Assembly (NCBI GenBank): GCA_016780775.1
Contig: JADHLI010000021.1
Location: forward strand, 1 to 32,974
DNA length: 32,974 bases
Origin: Alphaproteobacteria bacterium
Lineage (GTDB): Bacteria; Pseudomonadota; Alphaproteobacteria; Puniceispirillales; Puniceispirillaceae
Direction: 5' to 3'
Below are positions 32,717 through 32,974 of the stretch, piece by piece. Every line of letters starts with the position of its first letter. Within the stretch, counting starts at the first letter, position 1. Made by a program: the position numbers and the translations under genes. Below the pieces are notes generated by a model that made no database searches, was not told the DNA's origin, and was given only the letters and a program-made list of their open reading frames with translations.

Positions 32717-32974
32717 ATGGATAGCTTTGATATAGATATTCTTTCTTTTTTGAAGATAGATGGACGAATGTCGTTGGCCGATATCAGTGAAAGAGTAAAT
32801 TTAAGCATCTCTTCTGTGGCGCGGCGTATTCGCACGATGGAAGCAGATGGGGTGATAGAGGGCTATTCTGTGCGCATTAATGAAGAGAAAATAGGCTTTG
32901 GCTTTCCAGTATTTGTCTCTGTTCGCCTAGAGCGGCAATTAGCGGTAAATTTTTCAGATTTTGAGCAGAAAATT
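32717..32974 (+). CDS. Lrp/AsnC-family transcriptional regulator, 3'-truncated by the window
   Basis: The first 86 codons are present and open to the window edge. The protein starts MDSFDIDILSFLKIDG and has the Lrp helix-turn-helix (RMSLADISERVNL, then SISSVARRIRTMEADGVIEGY) followed by the start of the RAM domain (GFPVFVSVRLERQL). It strongly resembles the regulator at 25188-25640: the segments FVSVRLERQ are identical. By position it is the likely regulator of the divergent LtnD-like gene. Confidence 0.9.
   Translation, partial: MDSFDIDILSFLKIDGRMSLADISERVNLSISSVARRIRTMEADGVIEGYSVRINEEKIGFGFPVFVSVRLERQLAVNFSDFEQKI

Overview
The window looks like chromosomal DNA of a marine, heterotrophic alphaproteobacterium with moderate GC. 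A SAR116/Puniceispirillum-like lineage would fit, but that is inference from gene style and no 16S gene is present. There are no tRNA or rRNA genes, insertion sequences, CRISPR arrays or phage genes.

Layout. (1) 1-2915, minus strand: the conserved secE-nusG-rplK-rplA-rplJ-rplL block, with an L10-type leader RNA between rplA and rplJ. (2) 3164-10090: oxidoreductases and an aminotransferase of 2-hydroxy-acid/amino-acid metabolism: a 3-hydroxyisobutyrate-dehydrogenase-family enzyme, a GMC flavoenzyme, a giant YdiJ-type FAD/Fe-S dehydrogenase and a class V glyoxylate aminotransferase. (3) 10169-25179: a dense catabolic island. It holds two crotonase-fold enzymes, a DapA-family aldolase/dehydratase, an FCD-type GntR regulator, a PdxA-family dehydrogenase, an enolase-superfamily enzyme, a TctCBA tripartite carboxylate transporter, a TIM-barrel isomerase, a CaiB-type CoA-transferase, a type I sulfatase, malonyl-CoA synthetase and a gamma-carbonic-anhydrase-like protein. 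(4) 25188-28166: an Lrp/AsnC regulator divergent from an AceE/MdeB-like 2-oxoacid dehydrogenase E1. (5) 28176-30167: an unusual exported protein with a C-type-lectin-like domain, a 12-bp coding minisatellite and a C-terminal outer-membrane beta-barrel. (6) 30487-32974: a second enolase-superfamily enzyme with an intact mandelate-racemase-type active site, convergent with an LtnD-type dehydrogenase, then a second Lrp/AsnC regulator cut by the window end.

How the parts may work together. A palindrome close to TTGGTATACCAA lies in front of the DapA-family gene, in front of tctC and between caiB and the sulfatase gene. This suggests that the GntR protein encoded inside the island controls three transcription units as one regulon. 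The inferred job is uptake by TctCBA of a hydroxylated, possibly sulfated, carboxylate, followed by isomerisation or dehydration, oxidation, CoA activation and C-C cleavage, with malonate as a possible product. The substrate cannot be named from sequence. Several enzymes lack the canonical residues of their families: both crotonases lack both hydratase glutamates, the DapA-like protein has Gln for the usual Tyr, and the first enolase-superfamily protein has Gln at a metal-ligand position and no Asp/His dyad. This combination is the best candidate for an undescribed pathway.

The window also carries three short tandem arrays within about 7 kb. Two are 12-bp in-frame arrays, in the sulfatase and the lectin-barrel protein, and one is a 13-bp intergenic array.
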